Part shown: one piece after another, positions 1 through 12,678 of the stretch | Layout of the letters: every line of letters starts with the position of its first letter | Numbering within the stretch: position 1 is the stretch's first letter | From: Penelope pileata | Taxonomy: Eukaryota; Chordata; Aves; Galliformes; Cracidae | Assembly: GCA_013396635.1 (NCBI GenBank) | Contig: WBMW01003950.1 | Coordinates: forward strand, 1,899,308-1,963,307 | Direction: 5' to 3' | DNA: 64,000 bases | Translations under genes and position numbers: made by a program | Notes under the pieces: model-generated | What the model was told of the DNA's origin: nothing | The model's database searches: none | The model's input: only the letters and a program-made list of their open reading frames with translations

Positions 1-335
1 AAACTAGATTATTTAAGGATAGTCATAATTGTAGACTAGACTAAGTCGTGGTTCTTCATCTTCCTGAAGCACTTACAACACAAGGCCTCATCAGTCCAAC
101 CCAGTAGTGCCGTGTGTAAGGAATTGCTTGCCATTATGATTAAACATCACACATTCTTACTCTAAAAAAAGTAATATTTGCAAACAATTAACTGCACTAC
201 TTTAGTATAGCGTAACTTATATTTTACTGCCATTATACTGCAGTACATTCTTCTAGTTTTTCTTGCAGAAACATGATCAAGCTCTGTAGCAGGAATTTGA
301 AAGGAAAAGTTACATGTTTTTCCAATTCCATTTAG
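1..335 (+). other. FRRS1L: FRRS1L intron, 3' part
   Basis: Non-coding sequence upstream of the first recognisable FRRS1L exon, ending in the acceptor ccatttag at 328-335. The exons for the N-terminal part of the protein lie left of the window. Nothing else is supported here; the short open frame on the minus strand has no coding character. Confidence 0.85.
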
Positions 336-474
336 GTATGGCAAACCTGGATGTAACGCAGAGACTTGTGACTACTTCCTAAGTTACCGTAGAATAGGAG
401 CTGATGTTGAATTTGAGTTGAGTGCTGATACTGATGGCTGGGTGGCAGTGGGATTTTCCTCAGACAAGAAAATG
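336..474 (+). CDS. FRRS1L: FRRS1L, third-from-last coding exon (start of DOMON domain)
   Basis: The exon begins with one base of a split codon and then encodes 46 residues (YGKPGCNAETCDYFLSYR at the start, GWVAVGFSSDKKM at the end). I recognise this as FRRS1L (ferric-chelate reductase 1-like, formerly C9orf4); it matches the mammalian protein almost residue for residue. The segment opens the DOMON domain, an extracellular/luminal beta-sandwich fold, including the conserved GWVAVGFS core. FRRS1L is a brain-enriched endoplasmic-reticulum protein that acts with CPT1C in early AMPA-receptor assembly; human loss of function causes an epileptic-dyskinetic encephalopathy. Acceptor tttag at 331-335, donor gtaaga from 475. 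The exon ends in phase 0, matching the next one. Confidence 0.96.
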
Positions 475-3400
475 GTAAGATTCTTGAAGTTCTTCATGCT
501 GACAATGTGCGTGCTTTTACGTGATAGAATATAAATACTTTATATTTTATCTGTCAGAAGCAGAGTGTATATGGAAAAACTGACTTGCTAAAAAAAAAAT
601 ACCCAGTAGCTGTCTGGGAGCAGATGCTGGGTCTACTGTCCATCTCCCCACAACTTCCCCGTCCTTAGTAACATGCCCTTTCTCTACTTCGCTAAATATT
701 ACGACAGTGTTTTGGTTCACCTTTGAGTGTCTGAATGTTGTTAGGTTTTTGCCTTTTTATTAGAAAAACCCTCAGACAGAAACCAGTTCATGTGGAAGTG
801 TCCTGTTGATTTTGTCATGTCAGTGTTACTTGGACAAAAGGTACATCTGAAACTAAATATCATGTAGTTTTATTCTTCATTCCATCAGCTGACTTTCAGA
901 GATACAAATACGGCTTTCACGGGTAAACGCTGGAAATCATTTTGTTTACTTCACCTCTCCGTTTTACTCCAGGAAAGCCACAAATACTTGACAAAATGAG
1001 TACTACTCACTTAAACGTACATACTCTAGAAAGCAATCTTGTTAAGATTTCTTCTTCTATCTCTCCTGGATTTTACTGAGTTTGGTTTTACGCTCATTCC
1101 TGTACTTAGTTTTTCAGTTGAAAGCCTTTCATTATTTTTTCACTGAGCATGTACTGTGTGGACTTTAAAAATCCTGAGCAATAGATGACTTATGCAAACA
1201 TGTTTTGTTTGTGATCTTTTTAAAATGTTTAGGACTAAAATGTAGTTCATAATGTAGGTATGAACACTCAAAAACACTTGTGGGTATAGAAAAAATAATC
1301 GAGTCCATGTCCTAACTCACAAGTCAGAGGAGAGTACTGTTCCTTGTACAGCTGTAAGCAGTAGTCGGAAAAAGTGCAGAGTTTAGCAACCCTGCTTTAG
1401 GAGCCTTTAAAAGCAATGGGAAGACTCGCACTGACTTAGCAACTTTTTATCAGATCCAAAATGAGAAATGGAAAGAAAATATGAAGGCAGGTGCTTTTTG
1501 CTCATTAGTAACTATTTCTTAACTGTGATGCTGCAAATAAACACAATAAATATAGCAGTCCTTTGCGTCATGAAGAGTGTTGTGAGGAACAGTTTGACAG
1601 CCAAATTCTGGGAGGAGTTTGGATGCCTGGAAGTTCAAGTACTCAAAAGGATTTTCAAAGCAGCTGAGTAGCTTTAAATACTTGGCCCCAAGCTATCAGA
1701 GATCGTGTTAGCAATTTGTAACTCCTGTGTACCTGCACCACCACTTTAAAGCTAAGATGCTCATTTCAGTGGTTAGATGGATTTAAAGACATAATTGCTT
1801 ATGATTAACGCTTCTCAGGGTGACCTTGCCAAGTTCTCTGCCACACCTCTCACCCATCCTGTAGGGTGCAATATCACATCCACTCCCTGTGCTCCCTTGC
1901 AAGTGCACCCATTCACTCCAGCCACCTGTCCCATCGCTTCCAGTTCCACTCAAGCCGCCTGCCCAGTCCATCCAGTGCAGCCCCATCTCTGTTCCCATCC
2001 TTGTCCCCATCATGTCCCATGAGTTCCTCCCTCCCATTTTGCTCAGGAGTGCAGATACACTACCCGGCCTGCCTGCAACTTGAAGGGCACACCTGCCAGC
2101 AAGATAGCCCCCGGTCAGAAATGTGAGTTTCTGCTGGGTGGGCAGCACAGGCACTATTCCCAGCCAGGAGGATGTGTGCCGTGGCTCATGGGTTTGCCCA
2201 AGCAGGCAGAGTTGTGCTTGTGCTTGGTGGCTGGAAGGTCTGTATGTGATTATAGTCCCTGGGACACGCCAGCTGTGCCTTAAAGCATGTGTTACCTTTC
2301 AGCCCAGGCAGACCAAGCAGCTTAAGTCTCAGCTTCCAGTAATAAGAATGAAAGCTGGAAGTGAAAGGTTTTCTTTCCAGATTTGATGCATATGAGAACT
2401 ACCAGTCAGGTAGACTAAAACAACTAGTGTTCGCCTTCCTCTCTTCTTCCCTTGCTGACCTCATCCCTTTTCATAACTTGTGGATGTTTTGGTGCCTGGG
2501 ACATGCAGATGTTGCTGGTAAGATGACTGCACCAAAAGAGCTCAGCTGTGAGAATTGGGCTGTACTGTGGAGGCCATGAAGAAAACAGTGTGGCCTGGAT
2601 AGCTAGAGAAGTTCAGGGAGAAAAAAAAAATAAAAAAGTCTTTTTGGGTCATCAGAAGACTTTTTTAAAACTCCTATGACCTATTTCTTTGTCTCAAATA
2701 ACATTACAGTTTTCACTCATAGGCTTTTGTGCCTCTCTGTACTTCTTAAAAAATGAGAGATTGGTGCTCAGAGGTTTAAAAAAAAAACAACAAAAGAACC
2801 AAAAAACCAACACCTTGGAAAATAAGCTGTGGAAAGCAGTGATAGGCTCAAGACTGAAGCTGGAAAGGTAGCCTGCAGTAGTATTGGGAGCAAAAACTCT
2901 TCAAACATGTTTTACCTAGTTGTTCCCTTTTTCCCTGGCTTTCGATACATCATTTACAGGCCTACATACGCATAGACCAGGAGTTGCACTGTGCCCTTTT
3001 TCACTCCTTTCCCTGTAACAACAAACTGAGGGATGATCACGCTGGCAAGCACTGCTTATAGCGTCAGTGTAACCTATCAGAAAGATTTGCTTTGGAGGAG
3101 TAGGACCTGTGTCTAACATCGTACTGATACCTGCAGCAGTGGCGTTCAGCAAACTGCCATGCATCAAACTTGCAGTGTTTTAATGATTCTTGACACAAAA
3201 TCATCTATGAGATGGTGCTTCTAAAATTAATGCTAAGTCCTGAGTGATACAGTGTTCTACTACTTTGACAGTTACCTTGTATGAACTACTCTAGCAACTG
3301 TTTTCATGTTTCTGTGAATGACCTATACAAGCATTTCTTTACATCCTTTGTTTTTTTGATTGGTGGCTGTGTAAACTATGGGAAGAAGCACAAGTTGATT

Positions 3401-4005
3401 AATCTTTTCTTGTATTCTATGACATTCTCTGTTCTGTTACTGTTTGCTGAGCATTTTCTCTTAAGATAAATGAGAAGTGATATTATCGTAAGTGAACGTG
3501 AGATTAGAAAAGACAGGCTGTAGTTTATGATATTAGTTGTGCAGATTTAGTAGATTAATCTCCTCTATCTTATTAAGTTATATTGCTTTTCTGTCCATGA
3601 TTTCGCTGCAGTGGATTTTTGCACACATCAAGGATTCAGGACTGCCAATACTGCAGCAGGATCCCAGAACTTCACATGTTACATAAGAAAACAGCCTTCT
3701 ACTTGTGTGATGTCAGGGTGATATCATGTCTTACAGATATGTTGTGTGTGTTAGATTGTTTTGGATCTTAGAAAGAGCCAAAATAGAGTGCAGAGATGGT
3801 AAGGGTAAGTAAACATTAGTATTCACTCTGTGCTGTTCAATCTGGATGAAGAAACATCGCTAAGAATATTTGTGTATATGTAATTTAGAAAAAGGGAACG
3901 AAAACCCCGAGTCTTGATTGTTTTTTAATAGTGAAAATTACATAAATGAGGAAATGCTTTGTGACACTTTTGTTTTCCTTCTGCCAAAATGTTTTTACCA
4001 CGTAG
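475..4005 (+). other. FRRS1L: FRRS1L intron between DOMON exons
   Basis: A 3.5-kb intron from donor gtaaga (475) to acceptor accacgtag (ending 4005). It holds A-runs near 589, 2621 and 2781 and a pyrimidine/C-rich stretch at about 1850-2060 that opens several frames by composition. I see no recognisable exon, RNA gene or CR1 copy in it. Confidence 0.85.
1850..2060. repeat. Pyrimidine-rich, C-rich low-complexity stretch
   Basis: The + strand is strongly skewed to C and T, with repeated short words such as ccca, tccc and catcc. Overlapping open frames in several registers come from this composition; none shows a conserved motif or a splice context. It may be a decayed interspersed repeat or a degenerate minisatellite, but I cannot assign a family. 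Confidence 0.4.
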
Positions 4006-4252
4006 GGAGGAGATGATGTCATGGCTTGTGTTCATGATGATAACGGAAGAGTCCGAATACAGCACTTTTATAACGTTGGTCAGTGGGCTAAGGAAATCCA
4101 GAGAAACCCTGCTAGAGATGAAGAAGGGGTTTTTGAAAACAATCGTGTAACTTGTCGATTCAAGCGTCCTGTGTATGTCCCCCGAGAGGAAACTATCGTA
4201 GATCTGCACCTGAGTTGGTATTATCTGTTTGCTTGGGGTCCAGCAATTCAGG
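4006..4252 (+). CDS. FRRS1L: FRRS1L, penultimate coding exon (DOMON domain core)
   Basis: Encodes GGDDVMACVHDDNGRVRIQ and continues through the DOMON domain to LSWYYLFAWGPAIQ, 82 full codons plus the first base of a split glycine codon. It is essentially identical to mammalian FRRS1L, which shows strong purifying selection on this part of the AMPA-receptor assembly factor. The acceptor tag ends at 4005 and the donor gtaagttg starts at 4253. The open frame continues past the donor for about 20 codons, but the family protein and the next exon show that splicing at 4252 is right. Confidence 0.97.
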
Positions 4253-4666
4253 GTAAGTTGATTCCTGTGCTACTGACAACTGAGGTGCTGAAATTGATAA
4301 ATGTCTTTCAGTGACATTATTCTTACCTATTTCTAAAGAAACCCCCATTATTCTTATTCTTATTTCTAAAGAACCTCCCCCCCNTCCTTGGTTATGTAGC
4401 TGTTATTCCCACACCCCAAAGCTAAATTTAAGTAAGGGTAATTCATAACAGGAAGTTCTGAATTCCTCTGAAGGATATTTATTGTTTACTTGAATTTCAT
4501 TTGTTTTATTCAGAAGTTTAATTTCAGAAATCAGAAGAGAACTACTCACTGATTACTCACTGCATGAATCTCTATGTTTGAAAATTGTCTTTTTACCTAT
4601 TTCTTTGATAAATCTCTAGATAAAAATGCACCTGACATGATTTCTCTCTGCTCTTACCTATCAAAG
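4253..4666 (+). other. FRRS1L: FRRS1L last intron
   Basis: A short 414-bp intron with a C-run broken by a single N at 4384. Donor gtaagttg, acceptor ctatcaaag ending at 4666. No other feature seen. Confidence 0.9.
4384..4384. other. Ambiguous base in a C-run
   Basis: A single N inside ccccccn within the last FRRS1L intron, most likely a homopolymer sequencing ambiguity. It does not touch coding sequence. Confidence 0.9.
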
Positions 4667-4839
4667 GTTCTATAACTCGTCACGATATAGACTCGCCACC
4701 TGTATCAGAGCGTGTGGTCAGTATTTACAAGTATGAAGATATTTTCATGCCATCAGCTGCCTATCAGACCTTCTCTTCTCCATTCTGCTTGCTCCTCATT
4801 GTTGCACTGACCTTCTACTTATTGATGGGAACCCCATGA
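4667..4839 (+). CDS. FRRS1L: FRRS1L, last coding exon with stop codon
   Basis: Completes the split glycine and encodes 56 residues (SITRHDIDSPPVSERVVSIY at the start), then TGA at 4837-4839. The final 19 residues, PFCLLLIVALTFYLLMGTP, are a hydrophobic C-terminal segment that fits the single membrane anchor of the protein. The three exons in the window give 185 contiguous codons, the C-terminal half of a protein usually about 300-340 residues long. The sequence after the DOMON domain (KYEDIFMPSAAYQTFSSPF) is nearly unchanged from mammals. There is no frameshift or premature stop. Confidence 0.97.
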
Positions 4840-5109
4840 CCTCTGGAAAGTAACCAGAATTTGTCAGTGGAAGTTTCTCAGGACGGATGGATATATGATG
4901 GATGATGCCTATTTCGACTGGAATTTATATCACGCCACCATCATCATCTAGCTGCTTTTGAACATAGTTAGCTTCTCAGAAGAATGAAATAACCATCTTT
5001 GAGTGGCTGAGTGGTGACAAATCATTTAAGAATAATCAGTGAACAAGTAGGAGACTATTTTCAGTGTTGTGAGTACTTGCTTAACAAAGAGACGATTTTG
5101 TAAAATCAA

Positions 5110-5165
5110 TGTGTGTGCGTGCGTGTGCATATACGTGTGTTTGGGAGGGGTGTCTGTGTGTGTGG
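5110..5165 (+). repeat. GT-rich degenerate microsatellite in the FRRS1L 3' UTR
   Basis: Interrupted (GT)n with GC, AT and GGGAGGGG inserts. In the transcript this would be a UG-rich tract, a class of element bound by TDP-43 and CELF proteins. That function is inference only. Confidence 0.7.
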
Positions 5166-6255
5166 TTAGGAGAGCTTAGTGATGGACGTCTTATCAAATA
5201 ACATAATTGCCTTCCAAATTGCTCCCAGAAAGCAAATTTGGGAAAACACTATAATACTGTTTGGTACTTCTGGTGCGGACGGACTAACTCCAAGTGCAGT
5301 TTCTGAACTTAAAATCAGAATACTGACACTGTCGTATAAAACCTACCCTTCCGTAATGGACGGTTGGTTGGTTTTTTTAATTAATATTTATCAAGGTTTA
5401 CGTGCTGTGGTACTTTCCAAAACCAGCCTTGCATAATCAAGCATGAACAGGATTTTTTTTAATGGAAAAGAAGTGATTAATGTCTTTATAACAATAATGT
5501 TTCAACAACCTTCTTGAAAGAAATGGCTACTTCTTTTATGAATGAGATATGAAGTTATGTAATCAAAGAGAAGGGAGAATACAGTTATTTAAATTCTCCA
5601 TACATAGAAAAAGCAAGCGTAAATCACAGAGAACATTGAAGTTTCCAATAAGCCATAGGACATCCTCCCAATCGATTAAGTATTTTTTTCTCTTTTTATT
5701 TAAAAGCCGTAATATTGCTGACTTGTAAATACGTTTTTAAGTAGTTGTGCAGTAGTACCAAGAAATCTGTTTTTCTGTGTTGTATTCCTATATATCCTGT
5801 TCATGTTAAAGGTGAATATGGGCAGCAGATGTTAGCTTACAAAGGAATGGAAATGTAATTGAGATTATTTGTAAGGAGAGATAGGAACTAACAAAAAGAT
5901 CAGTATCTTTTATTTCACCAAATCACTGCTGAAACATAGTTACTGTGGAAAAAGATGGGCTAAAGAGGAAATACACTGGAATTTTTTATTACTAATAAAT
6001 GTTACAAAGATGAATGCTAAATATTATCAACCTGGAAAGTGTCAAAATGTGTTTGAGCCATAGAATATTCTGAAAAACTTTGGGTTTGTATAGAGAATTT
6101 CTGTTACTCACACAACAGGTATTGTATGACACGTATACCTGTCGCAGTTGAATGTGCTTAGATACAGTGGCTCATTTGCTTCCCAACTTGCATTATTGCA
6201 CCAACATTTTCTCTGACATGATGCACTTAAGGGCTCTGTAATGTAGGATCTGTGT

Positions 6256-6261
6256 AATAAA
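6256..6261 (+). terminator. FRRS1L: Candidate FRRS1L polyadenylation signal AATAAA
   Basis: Canonical hexamer in tgtgtaataaacactc, with a T/G-rich downstream element within 30 bases. It is the best-placed signal after the stop codon. Other hexamers at 5994 and 6765 are possible alternatives. Confidence 0.55.
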
Positions 6262-6285
6262 CACTCTTTGTATTTTCATTGCTGC

Positions 6286-9200
6286 ATAGAATGTAAAAAA
6301 AATAACTAGCTTTGCTGGGTTTGCATCATTCACAGAATGAAGTTAATAGATTTTTTTTTTAGGCTCTGCATTCTTGAAAGCTGTGCTTAACAAGTATGTG
6401 AATTAGGCTTGAAAAGGAATTTATCTCCATCAGAAATCCTTTATTCTAATTTTAAAAGAAAGGTTTCTTAGTAATATATAATATTTTCATTGATGTCTTT
6501 AAGGATTTGTTTGCTTAAAATCTCTGGATGAGAGTTAAAGAGGGAAGAGAAGAATTCAGATTGAAGTGAACTTTGAAAGCGTATAATAGTAGCTCTATTG
6601 AGTATAAATTACCTTTCTCAAGCTGAATAACCAACCCGCTATCTGACGAAATATGTAGTGAGACCACCTGATAGGGAAGGTCAGCTTTGGGCCTTCATGG
6701 CTGTACAAGTGAGGTTTAAGATGAGGTGAAGCAGAGACAGGCAGTCTTGGATAATGGGTTGTATAATAAACAGCCAGGCAAAGTGAGGAAATCATTAGGG
6801 CAAATTCCTTCTCCCTTGTGCTGAAGTGTAGGCACCTGGGGGAGCCGAGATACCACAGCTCCTTCTGAGATCACAGTTTTTTATAGTAGCCTCAGGGTTG
6901 CTTTAGTTTATAGCCTTGTAATTTACTGGTTTAGTTTCAGGCATTTCCCTGATTGCCCACCAAAAGGCTAATGAAGTATGCACGGAAGTATGACAGAAAC
7001 CCATTTGGGCTCCTCTTTCCTTCTTTAATACAGTGCTGCACTTAGGACAGCCTGGCTAGGCCCAGGCACAGGCAGATGTTAAATATGGCAGTACTCATAC
7101 CAAGGTAAATGCACAACATGCCTAGAGCTGCTCTGCAGTGTGAGGCACTCCACGGGCAGCCAGAGCTGTGTACAGGTTGAGAGTTCAGGCTCTAAAGAGG
7201 AACTGAGTGCAGAGCTGAAGCGCGGCCACTTAGGGGTACTCCCAGTGCAAAGCATGAACTGCTTCAGGCCACAGATGTTCCCATGTTCCCATGTTCTAAA
7301 TTAGGGCAGAAATCATTTCTCTTTTTCTTTTTTTTTTTTTTCAGGTTACTTTTTAGCGTGCTGTCTGGTGTCGTGTTTTTCTCTTTTTGAAGTATTAGCA
7401 GAAATGTCCACTTCCACACCTCTTTGACCCAAGCTTCACAGTACTTAATTAGCACTAATTAAGCATTTCTAATTAATTGGGAGGAAATAAAAGTCCACAA
7501 CAAGCAGCAAAGCAATCTATGATTCAGCATTTAAATTAATGGTTAAACTATATTATTACTCCCTAGTAAATTGTTCTAAATTTTTGTATACTGCTTCACA
7601 GACATTAGGAAAGCCACAGTTCATTCTCTAAGTATTTAGCAGAATGTTTAAGGAGAACCGAATGCTGAAAATAACTGTGATAAACTGGAAGGAGGAGTTG
7701 GGGTGAGGGTTCCTTTTTCAGTGAAGAAAGTTTGTTGCATTGTGGCACTTTGTCTGAGAGTTGCTCTTCAGTGTGGCAAAAGTACGAGCTTTCTGGATTC
7801 AAGTTTACAAAGCAGGTACAAGCACTTGGAAGTTTGTAGTGGGGGGTAAATATAAGAACAAAAAGGCAGTAGGAGGAATGAAAAGGCTTTAATTCATTGG
7901 TGCTTAACTTTATATGATACCTAATAATTGTTAATATTTGAGTGGGCATGGAAAGTATTTTGTTTTTCATGTTTTCTTTCTTAATACTTAAAAGCAGGAG
8001 TGATCCCTGCTATACAAAGTTACTACAAGGCAGCTAGCTTACATGATTAAGGTATTTCAGGTTGTTTCTTGGACTTCTCTATTTAAGAGCTACCAACACA
8101 AAGCAAATGAAAATGCCTCCCCTAGGAAAAAGCTCCTTCAAACTGAATTGGTTTTAGATTTCTTATGGTGACTACGAGCAAGCAGCTCGTAAACAGCACG
8201 CTTCCAAAGTGCTTTAATTTTGAGAGTGAGAATAACCTGCTGCAGGGTAACCCAATACAGAAACAGAAGGTTCAGAAAGGTCACGTTTACAGTACGGTGG
8301 CCTCTGGAAATTTCATTTTAGTTGATAATTAGATAATTAATTAGAAAGATAAGACCGGAAAAGACCATAAGGCATTAATTAGCAGTCTTGAATGTGTTCT
8401 TTCCATGCAGAACAGAATTCAGCTGTGACCACAGCTTGTTACATTAACCGTAACACCACCTCCTGCTCACTCAGTCCATCTCACCTATAACTTTTTATAT
8501 TTAAAGTTCATAAGCCAGTTGAAAGTCCAAGCTGCTTCTTGGCAAGGTCCTTTAAATATGTGTATCTTCTTTTGCCAAACTGCAGGTGGTATTATGAGTG
8601 TGGTAACTTTTTCCTCTGAAAAGCACTGTGCTCCTTGTCACTAGCCTACATCCTGTCCCATGGCCACAGCTGCCTTACGCTATTGAGCAAGATGATCCTG
8701 AGAAGTCTTAGCCCAGCTGTGCAGAGGAGTTGCTGAGTAAAGAGGACTGAAAGACAGCTGTCTGCACGATTCTCCAGGTCACAGTTAGAAATCTGGATCG
8801 TAGATGACACTCCAATTATCTCTAAGTAAAGTACTGCTGTGAATTGAAGGGGAAGCGAAGAGGCAGGTCTCCTAATAATTTTTTATTTATTTTTAATCTT
8901 TCCTACCCTTGCTTTCCTGTCCTTCCACTGCATCAGACATTTAAAAAGAAGTAAATTATTCTCCTTTAAGAGAGTAGACCCTGTGGTCTTTCTGATTTCT
9001 TCTGGGGACACTGGAGGTTTGCACCATGCTGCACTCTAGGGGCAGAGTTGGGACTCGCACACAAACCTGCTGGTTTTACCGGCATGTAAATTACATGCTG
9101 TGACCCCTCGGTTTGCTATACTGGTATGTAGCAGGTGTTTGGTTCGTTTTTGTTTGTTTTGAACTTCTCCAAATGGTTTCCCCAAGGAAAAGCACTCAGT

Positions 9201-10556
9201 AAGAGCTTTAGGAGAAAGAAACAGACAAAATTACAAAAGGTCTAGCATTACTCTTTTTCAGAGATGCCTATTGTGAAAGTGCCAATATTTTATACAAAGT
9301 CTAACTGGTCAAGAGCCTTAAATTTATGGTAGGAGCATACTTAAATATTGCAGTTGTTTCGGTGCTGCATGGAGCGGTGTATGTGCACGCCCTACATGAA
9401 TGGTGCCCTCCATTTCAACATTTCAACACTGATGCCTCAGTGGGTGAGGAACAGGTGGAGTGGTCTGCTTGGGTGCTGTACGGCGATGCCGAGGTGACCT
9501 CGAATGCTTCAGGACAGATGAGCACAGTTTGTAAGTAAGTAAGGCTGGAGGACAAGGGAGGGCTGATGGCTTTGTCATACTTCCAATTTTTGCATGGCTT
9601 TACATGTGGCAAAGACGCACGCAAATCACATGAAAATATTACTCGATATGCAAAGAAGAAACTGAATCCAACTTTAACGGGTATTTAACATTTTTGCAGT
9701 CCTAGCTGTGTAAGGGATGATGTGGGCAGGAGATCTGATTTATGCCTTGAGATACGTACCTCCCTTAGAGGTATGAAGCAACATCAGGACCCTGGGCGTG
9801 GTAGCAGCAGTTGGATGCTGCGTGTGTGCCTGCTCACTGGCCCTATCACCAACTGCTCGAGTCTCAAAAGATGAGGGCTCTAAATCTTAACAGCTCTCTT
9901 TGTCCATTGTCTGTTTCCCCTCATTAAAATTCCATTATCAGCATTTCTGTAGCATTGTGTTAGGGCCCAGAGCAGTTCTTCCTCAGCTTGCCCAGCGTAG
10001 ACAGGGGTCTAACTGGAAGCCTACAGATGCTTTTAAAGAAAATCTCAATTGCCCGAGTACAAAAATTAATCGAAAGAAAATAACTTATATTTACCATGTG
10101 CCAACTTTTCATCTCTTTTTTTCCTACCTAGCTATTTCTGTGCAATTCATATGCTTGAGTGTCTGATTTTTTGCAGATACAGAATAAGGTCTGGGTGAAC
10201 CTTACTTCTCTACACCTGTTATTAGTATGAAATAATGACTTAGGTAACTTTTTTTTTTTAATTTTACAGTGAGTTTTGATAAAATTATGTGTATTTATAC
10301 TCTGTTATTTAACTTCTCTAATTTGGGCTCAGATAGGTAAAATTAGTACAATATTGGAGGGCTTGTGCAGCTTGTGGAGTTCATAGGTGCAAAAAAGCAG
10401 ACTGAACAGACATTACTTTGAAAATCTGTGATTGCATTGGCACCAGCAAAGAATCTGCTGTAAGGAAAAGGGCGCTTTCTTTTTTTCCTTGGATTGCCAA
10501 CTAGTTTCAATTGCATTCATTCTGAAAGGCAGGAATTCTCTCTGTAGCAGCAGTGG
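6286..10556. other. Intergenic stretch (or extended FRRS1L 3' UTR), first part
   Basis: No coding gene, RNA gene or clear transposon is seen. It contains another AATAAA at 6765-6770, a T-run near 7329-7341 and ordinary A/T-rich sequence. At about 8345-8365 the words agataagaccggaaaagacc faintly recall the tail of an old LINE, too weakly to assign. Confidence 0.6.
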
Positions 10557-10700
10557 TGCTCAAGAAACGTGTAGATGTGTTAAAGAAATGTGTGTACATG
10601 GCACTGAGGGACCTGGTTTAGTGGACATGGTGGTGATGGGCTGACAGTTGGACTTGATGATCTTAAAGGTCTTTTCCAACCTTAACAATTCTGTGATTCT
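10557..10700 (+). mobile_element. CR1 LINE, 3'-end fragment
   Basis: Carries the diagnostic CR1 3' UTR order: caagaaacgtgtagatg, then a gcactgagggacctggttta-like block, then ttggacttgatgatctt, then cttttccaaccttaac, ending in the short tandem tail attctgtgattct. The element is severely 5'-truncated (about 145 bp), as is typical of CR1, which primes from its 3' tail. It lies in the same orientation as the flanking genes. Confidence 0.9.
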
Positions 10701-12632
10701 AGCTTGTTTCCGTGATCCTTATCAAAGTAGGGATGTCCACTCACTGATGTGAGGTTGGAACACAAGTAGAACTTCACAGTCCCTGTTTGTAGAAAGGCTG
10801 CTGCTCAGTGCAGACCAGCTCTGATCTGCAATTAGAGGCTATTTAGGAACGTCCTTTAGAAGGTGAAATTTTATGTAAGAAACATTCTGTACAGGTATTG
10901 TGCTGTATGTATAGACTAGGTCATTACAGAATGACCTGTTAGCAGTAATATTCTGAGCTGTTTCTAAATGCTACTTAACACAAATCTGTGTTTACATTTG
11001 TAAGGAAGGAACTGGATTTTTCAAAAGTGCCAAGCAGCTTCACATCTTTTATGGCTTACTCATGGCAACCAGTGACTGCAATGTGTTACCTAATTTAGTC
11101 TCGGAGCTCTCTCTGAAGCTTCACATCATTCAGTTCAATTTCATAAGACGGTAATAGTGGAAGACTAAGTAACGGAAAAATTCACTTAGATTCAGTGAAA
11201 AGGAACTAAAACATTTTTGGTGATTTTTCACAACAGTGATCAACAAAGTTTAGATTAACGAAAAAGATTCTTCCCAGAGTTAATAGTTAGGCAGAGTAAA
11301 TTTGTTGAAGGGGGGTGTGTCTGTGCCTAAGTCTGAGAAGAACAGAAGACAGTTTAAAAACACAAGGTTAGACTGTGCTTTGGAAACAAACAAACAAACC
11401 TAAGACAAAACACAGGATCTTATACCTTCTCTTACTCCTAGCTGATATTTTTGGACAGTGATACAGAAGAATATATATAGAAACCAATGATGTTGCCTGC
11501 TAGGGTATTATATTTGCTCTTTTTATATACCGACTTTTTGTTGCCTTCTTCAGGACAAAAATTAGCCTCACATTATTTTTTTTTTTTCCAAACAAGATGA
11601 AAAAAGATGTTAGAGAATTAAGGAAATATTGTCCTACAGACTATTAGGATCATTGGAGAGGAAACACAGATGTCGTACTTAAAATCTAAGAGGCAAAAAC
11701 CTTATTGTTTAAGCCCCAAATGCTATGTCTGCTACTGAAATATCAGACTGCTCACCTAATAAAACAAGGATTTTTCCGTTTTTTGTAACAGGTGAGATGA
11801 ACCCAGTGATAAAAATTGAAATTGAAAAAAAACTACCATGACAATTTTCTCTAAAGCTGGAAGTATCATTCAAATCTTGACACAGAGAGACAAAGATGAA
11901 ATCCCAAACCTATTAACTTCATTAGAAAAATGGGATCATATTTCTATGTGATGTCCCCAGGCTTCATTAAGGGAGATAAATTTTGTTAACATATTTGAAG
12001 CATCATGAGTTCTGTTTAGGTTAAATCAGATGCCAGTTATGTCCTGGTATTTCTGGTTGATATATCCTGAGGTCTGGTTTGCTTTAACCTCGTAGCAATT
12101 AAGCAGACTGTCGTAACTATGTTAACACTTGGTTTTATGTTACATAAATTGTACTGGTTGAAGCTGAAACGTCATCTGTATCTTTTGATGTTGTTCAGCA
12201 CTATCAAGACTAAAATTAAGTCTAACACACAGATAAAACTTACTTCCAAACAAGCACTTTTAAAGTACAGTGTTAAATGGTGGTTTTTTTTTTTCTTACT
12301 AGACTGAGTTCTGTATGCCAATACCCAGCATCCATGTGAAGACAATGAGCATTTGGTTGGGTAAGAGTGCAGAGCTTGGGGTTTTATAGTTGAGAAGCAA
12401 TCATAAAACTTATTTATATTATTTTTATTTATTTTCATGCACCAGTCTTTTTGAAAAAATAACAGTGGATGAATACATCATGGAATTACGGTGACCTATG
12501 GGATTATTTTACAATCAATGCATGCCCTGAAATATTGCTTTGTAACATCTGTTTTATACTAAGTGTTGGTGTTCAAGTGAGCCTTGTTAGCTATTTGACA
12601 GTGACAGACAACAATATTTATAAACCTGTTAT

Positions 12633-12638
12633 AATAAA
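12633..12638 (+). terminator. Candidate distal polyadenylation signal AATAAA
   Basis: Hexamer in gttataataaacgctttttt, followed closely by a T-run and a GT-rich stretch (gtgtggtttgg) and then a 25-base A-run. The shape is that of a true 3' end, so it could be a distal FRRS1L poly(A) site or the 3' end of a retrocopied transcript. No transcript evidence is available here. Confidence 0.3.
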
Positions 12639-12678
12639 CGCTTTTTTAGTCTAAGAAAATGTGTGGTTTGGCATTTAT

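Larger units (their letters stand above)
4840..6285 (+). other. FRRS1L: FRRS1L 3' UTR, proximal form
   Basis: Sequence after the TGA is A/T-rich, lacks splice-site pairs of note, and includes a GU-rich block at 5110-5165. It runs to a canonical AATAAA at 6256-6261, followed by the T/GT-rich sequence ctctttgtattttc. An earlier AATAAA at 5994-5999 is an alternative. The end coordinate is an estimate, about 20-25 bases past the signal; transcripts may run further (see 12633). Confidence 0.6.

Noticed and set aside
1783..2154. 123-codon minus-strand frame and several overlapping + frames in the FRRS1L intron
   Set aside because: Caused by a C/T-rich stretch that is open in many frames at once; no conserved protein.
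6185..6205. attattgcaccaacatttt checked as a miR-32-like sequence
   Set aside because: In human, MIR32 lies in a TMEM245 intron, but this site is outside the gene and does not continue with the miR-32 mature sequence or a foldback. I saw no miR-32 hairpin in the TMEM245 introns covered here; it is expected in a later intron, right of the window.
8173..8191. Seven-base-pair hairpin tacgagc / gctcgta
   Set aside because: Such short stems are expected many times by chance in 64 kb.
8341..8400. Faint resemblance to an old LINE or SINE tail (agataagaccggaaaagacc)
   Set aside because: Only about 20 bases look similar and the expected downstream words are missing.
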